In this document: one piece after another, positions 6,489 through 10,097 of the stretch
Layout: every line of letters begins with the position of its first letter
How positions within the stretch are numbered: position 1 is the first letter of the stretch
Source of the DNA: Paraglomus occultum
Lineage: Eukaryota; Glomeromycota; Glomeromycetes; Paraglomerales; Paraglomeraceae
Assembly (NCBI GenBank): GCA_910592205.1
Contig: CAJVPJ010001395.1
Coordinates: forward strand, 1-10,097
DNA length: 10,097 nt
Direction of reading: 5' to 3'
Notes under the pieces: generated by a model
Told to the model about the DNA's origin: nothing
Database searches by the model: none
The model's input: only the letters and a program-made list of their open reading frames with translations
Translations under genes and position numbers: made by a program

Positions 6489-8583
6489 CTATTTTGCGAC
6501 TCCAATAATCTTTTTCTTGCGTTCCGCTTGATATGGTACTGTTCCCTCTTTTGAATGTTTTCTGAGATTTTCTTCTTTTCGTTTTTGTGCGCTGAGCATA
6601 ATTTGTTTCTTCTGCTGCATAGACTTGATATCTTTGGGTATATGACGGTGCCTTCATAAGTAAAATTGACAGTATTAGCAATGTCGACGACGCACGTGCG
6701 CAGTGGAGTTCAGAAATTCTTTATAAAATACCTTGCAATACGTCTGATCTCAGGCAAATCTTTATATCGCGCTTTGAGCTGTTCAGAATATTCCAGATAA
6801 GCCCGCTCCCGATAGCTTTTCTGTTTTCATACAATAATATAATAAACGCCTAATTCAATCAACATCTATCAATTTCTTTGTGTGCTCACCGCTCCTAGTT
6901 TTTCAGAAGCTTTAGCTTTCCATAACCTGACATTGCCGTCATCCGAGCCCGATAATACGAATTTAGAATCGATGCTATACTTGACGCAGAATATTCTCTG
7001 CATTCTCTTGGTATGGTAGACGTCTCGGCTATGTCCTTCACGTGATCTGAATATTCGAAGTGTGCGATCATACGCACCAGTTACTATTTCTTCACCAGTT
7101 GGCGAATAATCAATGTCGAGACTATGTTTTCATAAGCGAGGTTAGGGTTGGAAACTACTGAAAACAAAAAATAAGAATGAGACGATCGAAATGAACGTAC
7201 ACAGCTGACACATGATCTTTGAAAATATTCAATGCTACATTCATTTTCCGCATGTCGAACGTGTAGCAGTTTTGGTCCTCATTAGCCTAGTAATGTTATA
7301 TTTTCAGACCAATTGACCACATGATTTCCCATACGCATAACAAAGACAAGGTAACATACTGTAGTAAAGTTGAACGCTTCCATCGGATTCCATGAAATGG
7401 CATTCGTCTTCATCTATGAATTTCGAGCCACATTAGGCAAAAAGTCGATTGCGGAAGATGCGAACATACAGACATAAGACTTACTTCCATCACCATTTTA
7501 GCCAGTGGAGAACCAGTTCGCATGTCATATAGGATTATCGAACGATCGTTACCGCAACCTGCTAGTATACTCTTCTCAGTCTGATTAAATCGTACTGTGT
7601 TTATTGTATCTGCTCCCCATGAGAACGTGTTTATAGGCTGAGATCTAGGCAGAATGAATAAGAGAGAAGACGATGAAATTCGTACAACTCAATCGGTCAG
7701 TTTTATAGAATTACTGGTTGATATCCTGAATAGGATATAGACACACGCTTTACCTGCTCTCATCCCAAATTTCTATCTGAGTGCTTGAAGTAGCAAAAAT
7801 CGGATCGGACCGATGATGATCTATCGCACTATATTTATTTTATTCGTGAATTGCGCTTAACAGTAAACAGTTCCCGCATACTATGGGCCTTACCTATACG
7901 CAAACTTCCCCAAGTATGTATTCGCGGGCTATAAGACAGAAAAGCACAAAAGTCAGTCGCACTTGATGACTCGCCTATTACTAACATACGAATAAATCTT
8001 ACCTCACCTCAGTCGATACGTCAGGGTTCCACACTTTTACAGTCTTGTCAAGACCGCATGACAGATAAACATTTCCTGCAGGACTACAACAAACTCCTTT
8101 GACAATACCCTTGTGTCCCTGTACACTCCAAACCGTTGTTCGATCGGCTAAATCCCACAGCCGAATTTCTACACGATTCATTTCTTAGTCTAATGTACCG
8201 TAATCATGATCCATTGTTTCTCGATTCAACTCACCCCCATCCCCACTCCCAGATATCAGCGACGTAATCTTTCTTGGATTCTTTGCCATACAATAGACGC
8301 CATCGTTGTGACCATTAAGAGCACCAACGAATGGTTTTGCAAACATCCGTTCTAGCTTCACCGCATTCAGTGCGCGCGTGTATTCGCGAGCTTTTTCAAG
8401 CGGGTGGAGAACGGGATCATAATTTCGTCTTATTCTGTGAAGATCACTGGATTTTTCGCGTATATACTCTTCGGGTTTACGTGTGAGCACTTTAACTTTC
8501 TGTTTTTAGAAGTGTTGTAAAAGAAAGAAGTTCAGACGGAAGCTATTTAAATGGATAAATAAAATACAAAGCACACGCACCAT
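6489..8583 (-). CDS. SOF1: Sof1/DCAF13 WD40 protein of the small-subunit processome, eleven exons, complete
   Basis: Complement of 8583-8581, 8499-8235, 8168-8008, 7928-7894, 7828-7754, 7644-7485, 7413-7360, 7286-7201, 7121-6890, 6820-6732, 6651-6489: 1323 nt, 440 residues plus TAG, close to the roughly 445 of human DCAF13. All introns are GT...AG and every phase matches. The N-terminus has RNYDPVLHP, REYTRALNAVKLERMFAKPF and GHNDGVY. WD repeats follow: GDGEIRLWDL, LDKTVKVW, IEIWDE, ILYDMR, TNAISWNPMEAFNF, TANEDQNCYTFDMR, DHVSAVLDIDYSPTGEE, YHTKRMQ and SGSDDGNVRLW. The C-terminus is the basic Sof1 tail (IRRIARHRHIPK, ending KKKIIGVAK). Two DMR motifs match the DDB1-binding WDXR-type box. In yeast, Sof1 binds the U3 snoRNP and is essential for 18S rRNA production in the nucleolus. 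The wording is closer to fungal Sof1 than to animal DCAF13. Confidence 0.96.
7122..7200 (-). other. Sof1 intron 8 (79 nt, phase 2)
   Basis: The donor is gtacgt and the acceptor is aaaacatag. The branch-like string ccctaacc lies about 23 bases before the acceptor. A strong decoy acceptor (ttttgttttcag) sits further upstream in the intron, but using it would bring in a TAA in the required frame. The chosen junction restores AVLDIDYSP exactly. Confidence 0.85.
7894..7928 (-). other. 35-nt microexon of the Sof1 gene
   Basis: The exon encodes PANTYLGKFAY plus two bases, matching the conserved linker that in the family precedes the IDHH motif (found at the start of the next exon as AIDHH). It is bounded by the acceptor gtcttatag and the donor gtaagg. 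The flanking introns are 79 nt (8007-7929) and 65 nt (7893-7829). Confidence 0.9.
8500..8580 (-). other. Sof1 intron 1 (81 nt), directly after the start codon
   Basis: On the minus strand ATG (8583-8581) is followed at once by gtgcgt, and the acceptor aaaaacag ends at 8500. This gives Met joined to KVKVLTRKPEEY, matching the conserved MKVK start of Sof1/DCAF13. Without this intron the exon has no ATG: an in-frame TAA lies four codons upstream of KVK. The only alternative start in the exon would be GTG at 8490, which would drop the conserved residues. Confidence 0.85.
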
Positions 8584-9113
8584 TTCTTTCGGGTTTAACA
8601 GGTTGGCGTAAAATATGAATTCTTTTAACACACAGGTATTATACACTAGACAAGTACATACTAGTCAAATTAGTCTAAAAGCGTTACACACATGTTGTTG
8701 TAAAACACACGCCCCATGTGTTGTCTTCAAGGAACAGGCGAAAAGATAACAATATAGTTTTTGGTATGTGATTGGTTACAGGTTTATCAGCAAGAATGTT
8801 GTAGCAACCGGTCTTCTATAAATTGAGGACTATTGCTGTAGTCGGAATTGACTTAGTTTTTTTGTAATTACCATAACACCATGCGCCTTAGCAGTAATTT
8901 CTTTCGACAATACGTAATAAGTTGATGAAGTTCGCTCGGAACGGACACCGATACGACTCATCAATCCGACGTAAAACACTACATTGTCATTTCGCAATAC
9001 AGATGGCTGGGTTAGTTAGTTAACCTTTAAAGCGGCGTTGATCTTTTTATCTCCAAAAGAAATACGACATCTAACCTTCTGTTACAAAGAAAGTATATTC
9101 TATTCATTACTGT
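8584..9113. other. 5' flank of the Sof1 gene, no other gene seen
   Basis: This should contain the Sof1 promoter and 5' leader on the minus strand. I see no clear TATA box or repeated operator. A plus-strand ATG at 8881 opens only 14 codons (MRLSSNFFRQYVIS) with no support as a gene. The rest is AT-rich with no coding frame. Confidence 0.45.
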
Positions 9114-9157
9114 AGCTGTGCCCAATAAAGGACTCATCAAATCAATTGTTAATATGG
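9114..9157 (+). repeat. Dispersed repeat, copy A
   Basis: This segment begins agctgtgcccaataaaggac. It aligns to the unit beginning at 9181 with about 31 of 44 bases identical, and its first 30 bases match the minus-strand unit ending at 4585 at 24 of 30 positions. The encoded peptides are also similar (AVPNKGLIKSIVNM here, AVLDGRHTKSFVNI at 9182, AVLNKGHTKYASV on the minus strand at 4584), suggesting descent from one coding sequence. Confidence 0.6.
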
Positions 9158-9209
9158 AAGCAGCTCTAGAGATTTATCTTAGCTGTGCTCGATGGAAGAC
9201 ACACGAAAT
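9158..9209 (+). repeat. Dispersed repeat, copy B
   Basis: This segment begins aagcagctctagagattt and lies directly after copy A, so that the shared agctgtgc core recurs 67 bases apart. It aligns without gaps to the minus strand of 4557-4608, 40 of 52 identical, all differences being transitions. An in-frame TAG and later stops show that it no longer encodes the peptide seen in the copy at 4557-4608. Confidence 0.75.
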
Positions 9210-9964
9210 CATTCGTTAACATCATTTTGCTATAACTATAATAATAATCATTTCAAGCTTACAGGCTACGAGCACACGGTTTCAGCATCTTTGTGAAAAA
9301 TAAGAATAGTAAGATTCTTGGGCAGAATGTAATTGTTGATGACGCAGATTTTAAAAAAAGTTCACAAAAATAATTGTTGTACGTGTACGTAAAATTCCCA
9401 GTCTTGCTGATTTACTTGTTTCATTATGTGTTAGCTAAAGCTAAAACCGGTTAATATTACGCATACTTGGCGATAAAAAAAGGGGGAAATTAGCTCGCTG
9501 ACAATTATTTCACCAAGTATTGCTACGTCAGGGTTTTATGAAGAAGTTTTATCTTTCACCAACATTATTTCGAAGTTAGCCTTTTTTGGTAGTGAACTGC
9601 AGAAGTTTTTTTGCTGATCCTTTACAATAGTAAGTAGGCTGGTCGATAGCAGAATAATTAATGGAATTTTCTTAGATAACAATACTGAAAACAACTAAAA
9701 TAAAATGTTTAGAGATAGCATCATGCTTCGCCCTTAAGTCAATTTAATCATTATACACTTCCGCATCTCATTGTGATATGTCTGTAAATCTATTATTATT
9801 ATACTTTCAGAGTTTTTTCTTTCTTTTTTTCGTTTTTAATTTTATTTCCTACCTGCGTATTATAATTTCGTTACCATTAAACATATTATTACTATCATTG
9901 CTATTAAGACCAATATTAAATTTACATGTGGTAAATTATAATCTATATAATGGGTAGATAAATA
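9210..9964. other. Non-genic, with one short coding-like stretch
   Basis: From 9248 to about 9373 the plus strand is open for roughly 40 codons and reads AHGFSIFVKNKNSKILGQNV and on to DDADFKKSSQK before TAA. It has no ATG, no recognised family, and directly follows the repeat copies, so it may be a remnant of the same element. The remainder to 9964 is AT-rich, with pyrimidine runs around 9810-9845 and no gene. Confidence 0.35.
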
Positions 9965-10097
9965 AATAACCATTGCTTCCAATCGGTATGCCAAGCAGCA
10001 GACTCACCATTCATCTCTAACAGCTTCAGGGACAGATCCTTCACAAGCAGCTAAGTAACCACCGAATCAGTCCCTCAAACTCGATCCACAGCTCCAC
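9965..10097. other. GC-richer segment at the window edge, possible start of another unit
   Basis: Base composition changes abruptly from AT-rich to about half G+C from roughly 9975 onward and stays so to the end. No frame is open through the whole segment on either strand. Shorter open pieces exist, such as minus-strand FGGYLAACEGSVPEAVRDEW, which ends in TGA. It may be the edge of a gene or a mobile element continuing beyond the window; nothing more can be said here. Confidence 0.35.

Noticed and set aside
6361-6681. A 106-codon minus-strand ORF
   Set aside because: It overlaps the last Sof1 exon in the wrong frame and continues antisense across the Fyv7-like last exon. The correct frame of 6651-6489 gives the conserved RHRHIPK tail.
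7121-7286. A possible frameshift at the Sof1 exon 8/9 junction
   Set aside because: On recounting, exon 8 ends at 7201 with GCT GT, in phase 2, and joins T CTC GAC at 7121 to give AVLDIDY without any disruption.
8185-8490. Sof1 starting at the GTG at 8490
   Set aside because: This loses the conserved MKVK start and reads into intron 2. A spliced ATG at 8583-8581 fits the family.
1-10097. CRISPR arrays, tRNA or rRNA genes, viral genes, bacterial operon signals
   Set aside because: No regular spaced repeats, no tRNA A/B boxes, no rRNA cores, no viral protein hallmarks and no ribosome-binding-site pattern were seen; the genes are intron-containing and eukaryotic.

Overview
The window looks like nuclear DNA of an intron-rich, AT-rich fungus. 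Three genes are recognisable and all are split by short introns (65-110 nt) with GT...AG ends. Several introns carry a yeast-like branch-point string just before the acceptor (ctactaat, cctaac, ataacc). The Sof1/DCAF13 and acyltransferase proteins resemble fungal family members more than animal ones. An early-diverging lineage (Mucoromycota/Zoopagomycota type) is my best guess, but this is inference from composition and intron style and not a proof.

Layout. (1) 305-1071, + strand: the 3' end of a membrane glycerolipid acyltransferase of the LCLAT/CST26 type; its 5' exons lie before the window. (2) 1072-5440: about 4.4 kb with no intact gene. It holds decayed coding-like stretches (about 2285-3410 and 3722-3900), a short direct repeat, a 111-codon minus-strand ORF, and an inverted-repeat hairpin near its right end. 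(3) 5441-6481, + strand: a complete six-exon gene for a TAP26/CCDC59/Fyv7 rRNA-processing protein (214 aa), including a 17-nt microexon. (4) 8583-6489, - strand: a complete eleven-exon gene for Sof1/DCAF13 (440 aa), a WD40 protein of the small-subunit processome, with the start codon alone in its own coding exon. (5) 8584-10097: non-genic, with a small repeat family that also has a copy at 4557-4608, and a GC-richer segment at the right edge.

The two ribosome-biogenesis genes are convergent and their stop codons are only 7 bases apart, so their mature transcripts almost certainly overlap as sense/antisense. Both families act in early 18S rRNA maturation in the nucleolus, so the pairing is functionally coherent. 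I found no viral gene, CRISPR array, tRNA, rRNA or bacterial-style operon. The most notable points are the tight convergent pair, the extreme splicing structures (17-nt and 35-nt exons, ATG-only exon), and a dispersed 52-bp repeat whose two best copies differ only by transitions.
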